NCBI RefSeq assembly: GCF_000245015.1
Contig: NZ_JH600070.1
Location: 2,543,588-2,607,587 of the forward strand
Length of the DNA stretch: 64,000 bases
Reading direction: 5' to 3'
DNA from: Beggiatoa alba B18LD
GTDB lineage: Bacteria > Pseudomonadota > Gammaproteobacteria > Beggiatoales > Beggiatoaceae
Position 1 is the stretch's first letter. Each line of letters starts with the position of its first letter. The notes beneath the pieces were generated by a model. That model was not told the DNA's origin. It saw only the letters and a list, made by a program, of their open reading frames with translations, and searched no databases. A program made the translations under genes and the position numbers. This document shows, piece by piece, positions 27,052 through 36,575 of the stretch.

Positions 27052-29282
27052 AAACGAATTTTCCAACATTGGTGAATTTTCGGATTGCGGGCGTAATCAA
27101 ACGGCAGGCTTGCAGTAGATACGTCCTCAATCTGTAAATCGGCTAAAGCATCCATGTCTAGCTTAAATTTTTGATAATTCGTGGAAAAAATCAGCAATCC
27201 TTGACGGGTTAAACAGTGCATTGCTGCACGGATTAAGGCGACGTGGTCGCGTTGCACATCTAAGGTATTTTCCATGCGTTTGGAATTGGAAAACGTCGGT
27301 GGGTCTAAAAAAATCAAATCATAACGGGGTAAGCGATAAGGGGAGCTGACAAGGCGTTGTGCTTCTTCCTCTAGCCATGTGAAACAATCCGCTTGTACAA
27401 AATGGTGGCGATGGTCACTGAAGCCATTGCGTGCCAGATTGCGCTTTGCCCAGTTTAAATAAACGTGTGACATGTCAACCGTTGTCGTTGTACTTGCGCC
27501 ACCTAGCGCGGCATGTACAGTGGCTGAACCTGTGTAAGCAAACAGGTTTAAAAAGCGTTTGCCTTGTGCCATTTCATACAACCATTGCCGTGTCGTGCGA
27601 TGGTCTAAAAATAAGCCTGTGTCTAAATAGTCGGTAAAATTGACTAATAACACGGCTTTGCCTTCGTGAACTTCGTAAAATTTTCCCGCTTCGTCGAATT
27701 TTTCATATTGCGCCCGCCCTTTTTGTTGGCGACGGACTTTAACAAATAAGTCAGCAAGGGGAATTTGTAACACCGCGCTACAGGCTTGTAAGGCTTCTTG
27801 AAAACGCGCTTCGGCTTTTTGTGGGTCTATGCTTTTCGGCGGAGCGTATTCTTGGATATGTATCCATTGCTCGTATTTATCGACGGCAATGGCGTATTCA
27901 GGCATATCCGCGTCATATAAGCGGTAACAATGAATATTTTCACGTTTTGCCCATGGGCTTAATTGCTTGATATTCTTCTGTAAGCGATTAGCAAACATAC
28001 GGGCGTTATCAGATAAATCTTCTAAAGCAGTAAATTGTTTTGCAGGGCGAGCAGGGCTGGCATGTGTCCATGCATTGGATGCGGGTGCGGAAGCGTCTGC
28101 GGTTTGGGTGTAGCGCATAAACCAGTCGGGCGTGACTTGAAAGCGGAGGAATTTACATTCTATCGCGCCGTTATACAGGGTATAAATTTTTTCCGCACGG
28201 ATACCGATTTGCTTTCCAAGTTCCGCATTGCCTGACAAAACGCCCGCGTGCCAGCCAACGAAATGATTGCGTAAGGTACTGCCTAAAAAGCTAAACAATT
28301 GACGAATTGATTCAAGTTCGCCCAAGCGTTCGCCATATGGCGGGTTAACGATGAATAAGCCTGTCGTTTGTTGCGGGTCGGTGGTTTGTGCGAGGGCACG
28401 CCGTTCAACATGAATTTTTCCATGCAAGCCTGCTTTTTCAATATTGCGAATGGCGACACGAATTGCAGTTGCATCGGCATCATAACCGACAATTGGCGGG
28501 AGTTTTTGTAATCCCATTTGTTTGCGTTCTTCTGCTTCGGCGGTTAAGTCTTTCCATACTTTTGGCACATGTTGCAACCAGCGGGAAAAGCCAAAGTAGT
28601 TGCGTAACAGTGCGGGGGCAATATCGCCCGCAATCCACGCGCCTTCTATTAAGAGCGTACCAGAGCCACACATTGGGTCGAGTAGCATACCGCCTGCTTG
28701 GGCGATGTCTTGCCATTTACTCCGCGCTAATAAGGCAGCGGCAAGATTTTCTTTTAACGGTGCAGTCACGCCTGTTTCTCGATAACCGCGTCGATGGAGG
28801 CTATCGCCTGATAAATCTAAGCTAATCGTGGCAGTGTCTTGATGCAGATAGGCGTTAATGCGTAAATCGGGCTGGTCTAGGGCGACATTGGGGCGGGTGT
28901 TATAGCGGTTGCGAAATTGGTCGACAATGGCATCTTTGACCCGTAACGCGCCGAAATGGGTATGGGTAATGGCTGAGTGTAAACTGGTGAAGTCGACCGC
29001 AATACTGCCAGCGGGGTCTAAATGTTCTGTCCAATCAATATCGAGCACGCCTTCATACAGCGCGTCAGCATCAGGGGCGGGAAAGGTGGCAAGCGGTAAT
29101 AGGACACGGTTGGCAATGCGTGACCAGAGACAGACTTGATAGGCTTGGCGGAGTGTGCCTTGAAAGCTGACCCCCGCGCGGGTTGGTTTGACTTCTGAGA
29201 GCCCTAGCGCGTTGAGTTCATCGGCAAGTAAGGGTTCCATGCCTTTGGGAGAGGTGGCAAACAGGGAGAGTAAATCGGACAT
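27048..29282 (-). CDS. rlmKL: Bifunctional 23S rRNA methyltransferase RlmKL
   Basis: 744 residues, the length of the fused enzyme. The N-terminal part has a THUMP domain (about 50-160), then the RlmL N2-guanine methyltransferase with LLDPMCGSGTLLIEGAW and FIVNPPYGERLG (makes m2G2445). The C-terminal half is the RlmK N7-guanine methyltransferase (m7G2069) with FLNLFAYTGSATVHAA and LIFLDPPTFSNSKRM. It acts on the ribosome's large-subunit RNA in the cytoplasm. Convergent 4-base overlap with the rhodanese gene; 49 bases downstream of a pseudopilin gene on the same strand. Confidence 0.97.
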   Translation of the reverse strand: MSDLLSLFATSPKGMEPLLADELNALGLSEVKPTRAGVSFQGTLRQAYQVCLWSRIANRVLLPLATFPAPDADALYEGVLDIDWTEHLDPAGSIAVDFTSLHSAITHTHFGALRVKDAIVDQFRNRYNTRPNVALDQPDLRINAYLHQDTATISLDLSGDSLHRRGYRETGVTAPLKENLAAALLARSKWQDIAQAGGMLLDPMCGSGTLLIEGAWIAGDIAPALLRNYFGFSRWLQHVPKVWKDLTAEAEERKQMGLQKLPPIVGYDADATAIRVAIRNIEKAGLHGKIHVERRALAQTTDPQQTTGLFIVNPPYGERLGELESIRQLFSFLGSTLRNHFVGWHAGVLSGNAELGKQIGIRAEKIYTLYNGAIECKFLRFQVTPDWFMRYTQTADASAPASNAWTHASPARPAKQFTALEDLSDNARMFANRLQKNIKQLSPWAKRENIHCYRLYDADMPEYAIAVDKYEQWIHIQEYAPPKSIDPQKAEARFQEALQACSAVLQIPLADLFVKVRRQQKGRAQYEKFDEAGKFYEVHEGKAVLLVNFTDYLDTGLFLDHRTTRQWLYEMAQGKRFLNLFAYTGSATVHAALGGASTTTTVDMSHVYLNWAKRNLARNGFSDHRHHFVQADCFTWLEEEAQRLVSSPYRLPRYDLIFLDPPTFSNSKRMENTLDVQRDHVALIRAAMHCLTRQGLLIFSTNYQKFKLDMDALADLQIEDVSTASLPFDYARNPKIHQCWKIRF

Positions 29283-29331
29283 TATGGTTACGTATCTTTA
29301 GTAAAACAGCAGAGCAGGAGATTGGCGACTT

Positions 29332-29955
29332 TTAGCGCAAGTCTTCTTCTAACAATCGATAATCAATTGGGGTTTGGTCTCTCGCTAGGATGGGCACGAC
29401 CCAGTAAAGCAATTGTTGGCGACGATAACCTGAAAATGAGATTGCGCGGGGTAGTTGTGGGCTTTCCAAGCCTAAGGTTGTCGGTGGCCATTGGTTAAAC
29501 CATTGACCTTTGCGGTCAAGATACCGAAACCCGTCTGCTTGCCCTTGCCAGATAGCAACTTGCCAAGCAGGCTCATTCGGTTTATCTAATGCTTGATAGT
29601 ATAACCCATATTGTTCATCGGTTTTGATGATTGTCCATGCAAATGGAGTCGGTACGCCTGCCTCGTTGTCTAAGCCTGCGATGGTTAGCCCCGAAAAACG
29701 TTCGCTATTCCCCTGAAAAACATAATTATTCTCTACATCTTTATAATCAGCTAACACATTGGTGACGGTGCTACGAAACCAATATTCTTGCAACGCACCG
29801 ATGTGTAAATCGTCCAATTGTTCGACAAAACGTCCTTGTAATTGGGCTAAAAAACTTAAACCTTGCATCAATAAGACGCTGATAAAACTGCTGATTACTA
29901 AAACAACAAGCATTTCTAGTAGGGTAAATCCACGTAGTTTTAGGTGATGACCCAT
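29332..29955 (-). CDS. GspJ-like pseudopilin
   Basis: 207 residues from ATG 29955; a longer frame upstream would run deeper into the hyfB-like gene. Prepilin site KLRGFTLLEMLVVLVISSF, then a helical stretch (LMQGLSFLAQLQGRFVEQLD) and a beta-rich head with FSGYRRQQLLYWVVPIL. The size and the EM after the cleavage site suggest a GspJ-type minor pseudopilin, the missing partner of gspH/gspI at 14.4-15.4 kb. It overlaps the stop of the antiporter gene by 16 bases. Confidence 0.75.
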   Translation of the reverse strand: MGHHLKLRGFTLLEMLVVLVISSFISVLLMQGLSFLAQLQGRFVEQLDDLHIGALQEYWFRSTVTNVLADYKDVENNYVFQGNSERFSGLTIAGLDNEAGVPTPFAWTIIKTDEQYGLYYQALDKPNEPAWQVAIWQGQADGFRYLDRKGQWFNQWPPTTLGLESPQLPRAISFSGYRRQQLLYWVVPILARDQTPIDYRLLEEDLR

Positions 29956-31949
29956 AGCAAGATAATCAGGGTAAAAAAGGAATAGGTCAGATAAACCCGT
30001 ATATTGCCCGTTTGTAAGCGACTGACTAAACGAGCAATCCATAACACCGCCCGTCCTATCGGTTCATAAAGGACGTACCATGAATGGTCGGTTAAAGCGA
30101 GTTGGTAACGAATCGCTGTACTTTGTAATGTACTATTTTTTGTATCTTCTACACTTTCATCAATTCGCCATAAGGGTTTAAAAATTCGTCGCATGGGCAT
30201 AGCAAAGGCGGTCGATGTGTATTGCATCCGTGCGCTGGGTTCGCTAAAACCACAATCCCAAGGATGGGTATAACGAGTTTGTTTGCGACCCCGTAAAAAG
30301 AGGTAAACCAAACCCCAAACGCCCATAATGGACAGCACGACTAAGGGCGCGGAGTAAGAGGCGACATGCGAGGCAATCGGCGTGAGCCACAGCCACCCCT
30401 CAGCAGAGGCACTGGGTAAACCAACTCCCAGTAAAGTTTGCGGAATGGTGTCGAGAAAATTAATCATGTTCGTGGGAAATATGCCTAATAGCAAACATAA
30501 CACGGCTAAAAATCCTTGTCCGACCTTCATACCCCAACTGGTTTCGCGGGCGTGTTTAACATGGCGAGTACGTGGCTGTCCCAAAAAGGCTATGCCGTAG
30601 AGTTTGACAAAACAAGCGACTGATAACGCACTGGTTAGTGCCAACAGCGCAGCACTGAGCGGGATTAATGCCCGTAATACGCCACTTTCTAAACTCGGTG
30701 CTTGTAGTGCGGCTTGAAATAACAGCCATTCGGAGACAAAGCCGTTAAACGGTGGCAAGGCTGAAATGGATAAAACGCCAATCAGAAAGAAGAAACCTGT
30801 ATAAGGTAAGCGTTTTAATAAACCGCCCATCCGTTCTAAATCCTTCTCATGGGTTGTGTGTAAAATCGCGCCCGCGCCCAAGAAGAGTAAACTTTTAAAA
30901 ACGGCATGATTTAACGCATGATATAAGGCAGCAAGCAACGCCAGTGAACCAATCAGCGGGCGACCGACCGCAGTAAATAACAGGCTTAAGCCTAAAGCAA
31001 TGCAAATAATGCCTATGTTTTCAATAGATGAATAAGCAAGCAGGCGTTTTACATCGTTTTGCATCAAGGCGTATAAAATCCCTAATACGGCTGAAATTGC
31101 ACCAATGCTGAGTAAAACCACGCCCCAAGTCCAGTGCGGTTTATCAATTAAATCCACGCTAACACGGATTAAACCGTAAATGGCTACTTTTAACATCACC
31201 CCACTCATTAACGCGGAAATATGTGATGGCGCGACAGGATGCGCTTCAGGCAGCCAAGCATGTAACGGCACTAACCCCGCTTTCATCCCAAAGCCAATAA
31301 GAGCTAGGAAAAATAGCACACTGCCCCATGTGGTCGACAAACTAACCGCCCGCATTGCGTCAAAACTGGCATTACCACCTAAATAAGCAAATAAACTCAA
31401 TGCGATGAGGATAAATAATGCACCGATATGCGCCATGAGCAAATAGAGAAAAGCTGCGCGACGATTGGCAGATTGTAAATGTTGATAGGCAACCAGAAAA
31501 TAACTAGCGACGGACATAATTTCCCATGCAATCATGAAGAAAAATGCATCGTCTGCAATTAAAACTAATAACATGCCCGCAATGAATAAACCCGTGAATA
31601 AACCTAATACCGCTAAAGAATATTGCCCGTGTAAAAATTCACGCACATAACCCGGTGCATATAAGCTAATACTGGCGGTAATGATGCCGATAATCATGCA
31701 GAAAAAACCCGATAGCGGGTCTAGGCGCACATGCCATGCCAGCCAAGGCAAACCAAGAGGTAATTGCGTGGTTAAGGTGAGATTTTCCGCAACGACAATA
31801 CCCCCACTCAGGGTAGCACTAACCCCCGCACACCCAAGCAGAGAAAACGAGACATAACGTAATAATACGGGGTAACGGTCAGCCAATAGAGAAACACCAC
31901 TCGCCATTAAGGCACAGGCAATGGCTAAACCAATAAAGAATAATGCCAA
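29940..31949 (-). CDS. hyfB: HyfB/HycC-like proton-translocating membrane subunit (complex I antiporter family)
   Basis: 669 residues from a TTG at 31949, chosen because AGGGGGG lies 6 bases upstream; an earlier TTG at 31985 lacks a ribosome site. About 15 membrane helices. Signatures of the HyfB/HycC group: MIAWEIMSVASYFLV, PLHAWLPEAHPVAPSHISAL, KRLLAYSSIENIGII, HALNHAVFKSLLFLGAG, and the C-terminal HPWDCGFSEPSARMQYTSTA. In hydrogenase-4 and formate hydrogenlyase complexes this subunit moves protons. No other hyf or hyc gene is present around it; a receiver-kinase gene lies just upstream. It may serve a larger complex encoded elsewhere. Confidence 0.85.
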   Translation of the reverse strand: MALFFIGLAIACALMASGVSLLADRYPVLLRYVSFSLLGCAGVSATLSGGIVVAENLTLTTQLPLGLPWLAWHVRLDPLSGFFCMIIGIITASISLYAPGYVREFLHGQYSLAVLGLFTGLFIAGMLLVLIADDAFFFMIAWEIMSVASYFLVAYQHLQSANRRAAFLYLLMAHIGALFILIALSLFAYLGGNASFDAMRAVSLSTTWGSVLFFLALIGFGMKAGLVPLHAWLPEAHPVAPSHISALMSGVMLKVAIYGLIRVSVDLIDKPHWTWGVVLLSIGAISAVLGILYALMQNDVKRLLAYSSIENIGIICIALGLSLLFTAVGRPLIGSLALLAALYHALNHAVFKSLLFLGAGAILHTTHEKDLERMGGLLKRLPYTGFFFLIGVLSISALPPFNGFVSEWLLFQAALQAPSLESGVLRALIPLSAALLALTSALSVACFVKLYGIAFLGQPRTRHVKHARETSWGMKVGQGFLAVLCLLLGIFPTNMINFLDTIPQTLLGVGLPSASAEGWLWLTPIASHVASYSAPLVVLSIMGVWGLVYLFLRGRKQTRYTHPWDCGFSEPSARMQYTSTAFAMPMRRIFKPLWRIDESVEDTKNSTLQSTAIRYQLALTDHSWYVLYEPIGRAVLWIARLVSRLQTGNIRVYLTYSFFTLIILLWVIT

Positions 31950-31972
31950 AATAATCCCCCCTGAAATTAGAC

Positions 31973-33082
31973 TTATACTTGACAAGCGGGTAAGGTGAAG
32001 TAAAACAAACTACCTTTACCTTTTTCGCTTTCTACACCCGCACTTTCCCCTAGCTTTTCAATAATTTGCTTCACAATTGATAAGCCAATCCCATGTCCAT
32101 CAACGCGACTGGTTTGCAAGCGAGTAAACGGGGTAAATAAGCGGCTTTGCTCTGTAGCCGTTAAGCCTTCCCCACAATCACGCACCCAAAACCGTACCAT
32201 TTGATTCGGCAACAAATCTGAACCTAAGGTTAAACGGGGCGGACTACCGCCATATTTTAAGCCGTTGCTCAAGTAATTAACCCATATTTCCTCTACCCAT
32301 GGACTATAACCCCGCGCAACATGCCACGTTTTAGGGAGAATAATTTCACCATTAAATTGCTTGAGTAATTGCGATAAACGCCCTTGTATCATCGGCTGAA
32401 CAATCTGTTGCATGTCTAACGGCGACAGCTCGACCTGTTTTTGATTAGAAACGCCCGCTAACAATAACAACGCATTAATGATATTCAACATCTTATCGCC
32501 AGCGCGTTCTATCACGCCTAAACGCTCTTGCACTTTCCCATCAACCACCGTTCCCGATGGCAACGCCTCATGTAATAAGCGCGTAATCATGATGATCCCA
32601 TTTAAAGGATTTTTTAAATCATGCGCCACCATATGTGCAAAGGCATCTAACTCTTTATTCCGAATTTGCAACTCATGATTCTGCTCTTGAATCCGCTGTT
32701 GCTGCTGACACAAGCGCACATGCGCATTAATCCGTGCTAACACTTCCTCATGATGAATCGGCTTAGTAATATAATCCGCTGCACCGAGCTTAAATCCTTT
32801 TACTTTATCAACTGTATCCGTTAAGGCAGTCATAAAAATAATAGGAATTTCGCGAGTATCTTCACGGCTTTTTAACGTTTGACAAACCATGAAGCCATCC
32901 ATACCAGGCATCATAACATCTAACAAAATCAAATCAGGATGAGCATGTTCTAATACTTGAATTGCCGCTTCGCCATCCTGTGCGACAAGCACCGTAAATC
33001 CTGCATTGCGCAAAAAAGCAAAGAGGACCGCGACGTTATCAGGCATGTCATCCACAATTAAAATGGTCACTGAATTAGTCAT
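31973..33082 (-). CDS. Receiver-histidine kinase (REC-HisKA-HATPase)
   Basis: 369 residues from ATG 33082, with AAGGGA 8 bases upstream; a TTG 18 bases earlier is in frame but covers the ribosome site. Receiver at about 5-125 (LIVDDMPDN, LLDVMMPGMDG, TALTD, TKPIHHEE), a coiled coil (QQQQRIQEQNHELQIRNKEL), HisKA with HDLKNPLNGI, and HATPase with NYLSNGLKYG, RDCGEGL and GHGIGLSIVKQ. The receiver is N-terminal, so this kinase is itself controlled by phosphorylation. No output protein is adjacent; the hyfB-like gene follows after 23 bases. Confidence 0.93.
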   Translation of the reverse strand: MTNSVTILIVDDMPDNVAVLFAFLRNAGFTVLVAQDGEAAIQVLEHAHPDLILLDVMMPGMDGFMVCQTLKSREDTREIPIIFMTALTDTVDKVKGFKLGAADYITKPIHHEEVLARINAHVRLCQQQQRIQEQNHELQIRNKELDAFAHMVAHDLKNPLNGIIMITRLLHEALPSGTVVDGKVQERLGVIERAGDKMLNIINALLLLAGVSNQKQVELSPLDMQQIVQPMIQGRLSQLLKQFNGEIILPKTWHVARGYSPWVEEIWVNYLSNGLKYGGSPPRLTLGSDLLPNQMVRFWVRDCGEGLTATEQSRLFTPFTRLQTSRVDGHGIGLSIVKQIIEKLGESAGVESEKGKGSLFYFTLPACQV

Positions 33083-33100
33083 GCCATGTCCCTTAATCAA

Positions 33101-33409
33101 TTGATGTTAAAATTTGTTCACACATAACAACTATTTTTTATGTTAAATCAGACACGCAGTGCATGACAAAAACAATCCTATTAAGCAGCACTTGCATGAC
33201 AAAGCCATGTATTGAATAATGCACTTAATTCAAATTCTTACCAATTTAATTTAAAGTAACTTACTGCTTTTAATGCATTAAAAACGGATAAAATACAACT
33301 TAATGGCACATCATACCCTTAAAAATAGGGTAAAGATTTCAATGATTAAACCCGATGCGTTGATACTGACCTCAACCCCACAAACAACCGTATTTTTCCA
33401 TATTTCACT
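33101..33409. other. Divergent intergenic region, no gene seen
   Basis: An AT-rich stretch between two divergent genes. It must hold both promoters, but no clear -35/-10 pair or palindrome stood out. Confidence 0.4.
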
Positions 33410-35326
33410 ATGAAAATTATTAAAATTATCGGTATTGCGAGTTTATTACTCACCCTAACACTCGTGCTTGCTATCCAACTGATAGACCCAAATGATTATA
33501 AAAGCACTATTATTACCCAAGTAAAACAAGCAACAGGTCGCACCCTACATATTGATGGTGACATCACCTTATCACTTTTTCCCCGCATTCGCCTGACACT
33601 TGGCAAAACATGGCTAGAAAATACCGAAGGCTTTACCCAAACTATTTTTATCCAAGTCGCACAAGCAGAAGCCCAGATACAAATTTTACCACTGTTCATC
33701 AAACAAGTGGTTTTAGAAAAGATTCAATTAGTCGATGTCCTTTTAAACTTAGAACGCAATGCCCAAGGGCAAGGAAATTGGGAAAATTTATTAATCACAC
33801 ACACGCAGACTGAAACAAATACCAACACAAACAGCAGTTTCAGTGTGACGCTACAAGATACCCGCTTACAACAAGCACAAATCCACTGGCAAGACGCACA
33901 AAATCAACAACAATACGATTTAACACAATTACAAATTGCTATTGGTACGTTTGACTACCCCCTTATCCAACAAACAACCCCCATACAAATTAGTACCACA
34001 CTCCACGCACTCAATGTACAAACCCAACTAACACTAGAGACACAAGCACAACTCTACCCTCAACAACAACAATATCGTTTACAACCTGTTAATCTCAATC
34101 TCACCGCAACAGGTGATGCCATTCCAAATCATCAACAAAACTTACAACTTAGCACAGAACTTTTTATCGACCTTGCCCAAGAACAACTTAATATTGACAC
34201 TTTACAGATTAAACTATTAGATAACATTACTTTACAACTGCAACTACAAACACAACAGCTTTTTAAACAACCCCAAATTAAAGGCAAAATTACCCTACAA
34301 CCATTTTATTTAAAACCCGTTTTTCAACAACTGGGGCTGACAATTACCAGTGATAACCCCATTTTTACGCAAAACATTCAAGCCAGCGCGGAATTAGAAG
34401 CCATTCCCAACCAATTTATTCGTATTCAACAACTCCAATTTGCACTAGATACACAAAAACTTAATATTCCAAAAATTCAACTAGATACACAAAAACAACA
34501 ACTCCAAATTCCAGAGATAACACTCCAACTATTCAATCTCGCCGCAACGGCAAATTTAGCAATTCAAGATTTACTCACACAACCCATTATCCACAGCGAA
34601 TTAACGATTAAACCCTTTGAACTCAAAAAACTCTTACAAAGCCTAAACATCACACCGCCTGAATTGCCCTATTTACCGCTAAAAAACACCGCTTTCCATC
34701 TTACTGCACAAGGAGCTTTACAACAGCTTACCATCAATGCACAAAGCATTTTAGACGATAATAATCTAGCTATTCAAAATCTTAAGTTAAACCTTGATGA
34801 CAACAGCGCGACACTAGAACAAGCTGTGGTTAATGCTTTAGGCTTACGACTGACGGCACAAGCACAAATAAAACAACTGAAGACCAACCCCAGTTTCACC
34901 AGCAATTTACAACTTGCCAACTTTAGCCCACGCGACCTATTAAAACGGCTAACGATTCCCCTTTACAACACCACCGATGCAACCGTGTTTAACAACGCAG
35001 ATTTCAGCACACAAATACAAGGCGATTTGCAACAACTCCACGTAAACAATTTAAACGCACGTATCGACCAAAGCCGTTTACAAGGCACAATAGATATTCA
35101 AGCATGGCAACCCATCACAGGCGCATTTAATCTACAAATTGATAAATTGAATGTTGACCGTTATCTGAGCAAACCCAACACGGAAAAAACCAGCACCACG
35201 ACAAGCACATTGCCAGAATTACCCTTAGACTTGATTCAATCCTTAGCCCTAAAAGGCATCATCAACATCGGTGAACTGACACAAGAAAATCTTACCCTAA
35301 AAAATACCAGTTTAAGCATTGAATAA
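33410..35326 (+). CDS. AsmA-family protein, apparently lacking the C-terminal part
   Basis: 638 residues. An N-terminal membrane helix (IIGIASLLLTLTLVLAIQLI) followed by the AsmA start: DPNDYKSTIITQVKQATGR, LHIDGDITLSLFPRIRLTLG. The remainder is Gln/Thr-rich beta-strand repeats, as in AsmA/bridge-like lipid transfer proteins at the inner membrane facing the periplasm. The last residues (LALKGIINIGELTQENLTLKNTSLSIE region, ending LKNTSLSIE) match the point where other AsmA proteins go on into a further conserved domain, which is absent here. No frame after the stop continues it. High CAA (Gln) codon use gives it a distinctive composition. Confidence 0.82.
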   Translation: MKIIKIIGIASLLLTLTLVLAIQLIDPNDYKSTIITQVKQATGRTLHIDGDITLSLFPRIRLTLGKTWLENTEGFTQTIFIQVAQAEAQIQILPLFIKQVVLEKIQLVDVLLNLERNAQGQGNWENLLITHTQTETNTNTNSSFSVTLQDTRLQQAQIHWQDAQNQQQYDLTQLQIAIGTFDYPLIQQTTPIQISTTLHALNVQTQLTLETQAQLYPQQQQYRLQPVNLNLTATGDAIPNHQQNLQLSTELFIDLAQEQLNIDTLQIKLLDNITLQLQLQTQQLFKQPQIKGKITLQPFYLKPVFQQLGLTITSDNPIFTQNIQASAELEAIPNQFIRIQQLQFALDTQKLNIPKIQLDTQKQQLQIPEITLQLFNLAATANLAIQDLLTQPIIHSELTIKPFELKKLLQSLNITPPELPYLPLKNTAFHLTAQGALQQLTINAQSILDDNNLAIQNLKLNLDDNSATLEQAVVNALGLRLTAQAQIKQLKTNPSFTSNLQLANFSPRDLLKRLTIPLYNTTDATVFNNADFSTQIQGDLQQLHVNNLNARIDQSRLQGTIDIQAWQPITGAFNLQIDKLNVDRYLSKPNTEKTSTTTSTLPELPLDLIQSLALKGIINIGELTQENLTLKNTSLSIE

Positions 35327-35395
35327 AGTCTATCAACGCGAAGCATTAACCACGAATTCCCCCTAAAATCGTTTTAAAGACGATAACGATAAAGC

Positions 35396-36259
35396 ATGGA
35401 CATAGAAGAGACAGCCAAAACCAGCACACCTGACACATTGCCAGAAATGCCACTCGCAACGATTGCAGGCGCGCCTTTTATTGAACTGCCTGATGATTTA
35501 TACATTCCGCCCGACGCGCTAAAAGTCTTTTTAGAACAATTTGAAGGCCCTTTAGATTTATTACTCTATTTAATTCAACATCAAAATATCAATATATTAG
35601 ATATTCCCATCGCTGAAATTACGCGACAATATCTACAATTCATTGACTTAATGAAAGAATTTCAACTAGATTTAGCGGCTGAATACTTAGTGATGGCAGC
35701 GGTTTTAATGGAGATTAAATCACGCCTGCTTTTACCAGAACATCAAAACACCGCAGATGATGACCCTGCAAACGACCCACGCACAAAATTAGTCCAGCAA
35801 CTTCAAGAGTATGCACGCTTTAAAAAAGCGGCTGAAACATTTGCGCGTATGCCACAAGTTGGACGTGATTTATTTCCTGTCAGCGTTGATACACCTGAAA
35901 TTCCCTATGAAATTGTTATTCCTAATGTGCCTTGGTCAGCGTTATTACTGGCGATGAAAGATTTAATGGCGCGTGCGGCACTGTTTCGCTCACATCAAGT
36001 GATGCTCGAGCCACTCTCGGTGCGGGAACGAATGGGGGCAATACTTGCACGTTTAGAACAACAACAAATTGTTGCATTTATGACGCTTTTTACAGTGGAA
36101 GAAGGACGTGCAGGGGTTGTTGTCACCCTATTAGCCGTTTTAGAGCTGGCTAAAGAATCAATGATTTGTATCACGCAAAAGGATTTATTCAGTCCGATTC
36201 AAGTCGAGAAAAATCATGAAGGCGGGGAAGTTCGTTTTGATAATGTTGCAGATTATTAA
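35396..36259 (+). CDS. scpA: Segregation and condensation protein A
   Basis: 287 residues. ScpA is the kleisin that links SMC heads and binds ScpB to organise the chromosome. Seen: FEGPLDLLLYLIQHQNINILDIPIAEI, the hallmark N-terminal SMC-contacting region, YLVMAAVLMEIKSRLLLPE, and the C-terminal winged helix (FLTLF-type VAFMTLFTVEEGR, FLAVLELAKE-like TLLAVLELAKESMI). ScpB usually follows directly; here a repeat island begins right after the stop. Confidence 0.95.
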   Translation: MDIEETAKTSTPDTLPEMPLATIAGAPFIELPDDLYIPPDALKVFLEQFEGPLDLLLYLIQHQNINILDIPIAEITRQYLQFIDLMKEFQLDLAAEYLVMAAVLMEIKSRLLLPEHQNTADDDPANDPRTKLVQQLQEYARFKKAAETFARMPQVGRDLFPVSVDTPEIPYEIVIPNVPWSALLLAMKDLMARAALFRSHQVMLEPLSVRERMGAILARLEQQQIVAFMTLFTVEEGRAGVVVTLLAVLELAKESMICITQKDLFSPIQVEKNHEGGEVRFDNVADY

Positions 36260-36267
36260 ATAAACAG

Positions 36268-36309
36268 AGACCTGCTAGGTTTTAAAAACCTAGCAGGTCT
36301 TTTTTTGTC
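36268..36309 (+). terminator. Palindrome acting as scpA terminator
   Basis: AGACCTGCTAGG (36268-36279) pairs with CCTAGCAGGTCT (36289-36300) in a 33-bp palindrome, followed by TTTTTTTG on the plus strand, 8 bases after the scpA stop. Confidence 0.8.
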
Positions 36310-36424
36310 TGAATCAGAATTCACAGAATTTTCAGAATTATAGTAAACGTACCACAAAGTGATTTAAATTTAACGCTAGTTCGGCGAGTGGCGAAAACCG
36401 TTTAGAATTTTTCAACTAAAAAAT

Positions 36425-36529
36425 GTAGGGTGGAATAGCGTAGCGTATTCCACCATACGATTTATAATCTTTTTTTGCTCAGTTTTTGCAGAATTTCAAG
36501 GTGGAATACGCTACGCTATTCCACCCTAC
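36425..36529. repeat. Perfect 30-bp inverted repeat of the GTAGGGTGGAATA type
   Basis: 36425-36454 and 36500-36529 are exact reverse complements (GTAGGGTGGAATAGCG... and ...CGCTATTCCACCCTAC), with 45 bases between. Each arm is itself near-palindromic (GGTGGAATA/TATTCCACC). A related single unit is at 63780-63812. Confidence 0.88.
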
Positions 36530-36575
36530 AACATTCAAGCTCTTGTCTTTTTAAAAGAATCTTGCCGTACTCGCG

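Noticed and set aside
28388-28825. 145-residue frame on the plus strand inside rlmKL
   Set aside because: Antisense shadow of a clear enzyme; no start context and no family pattern.
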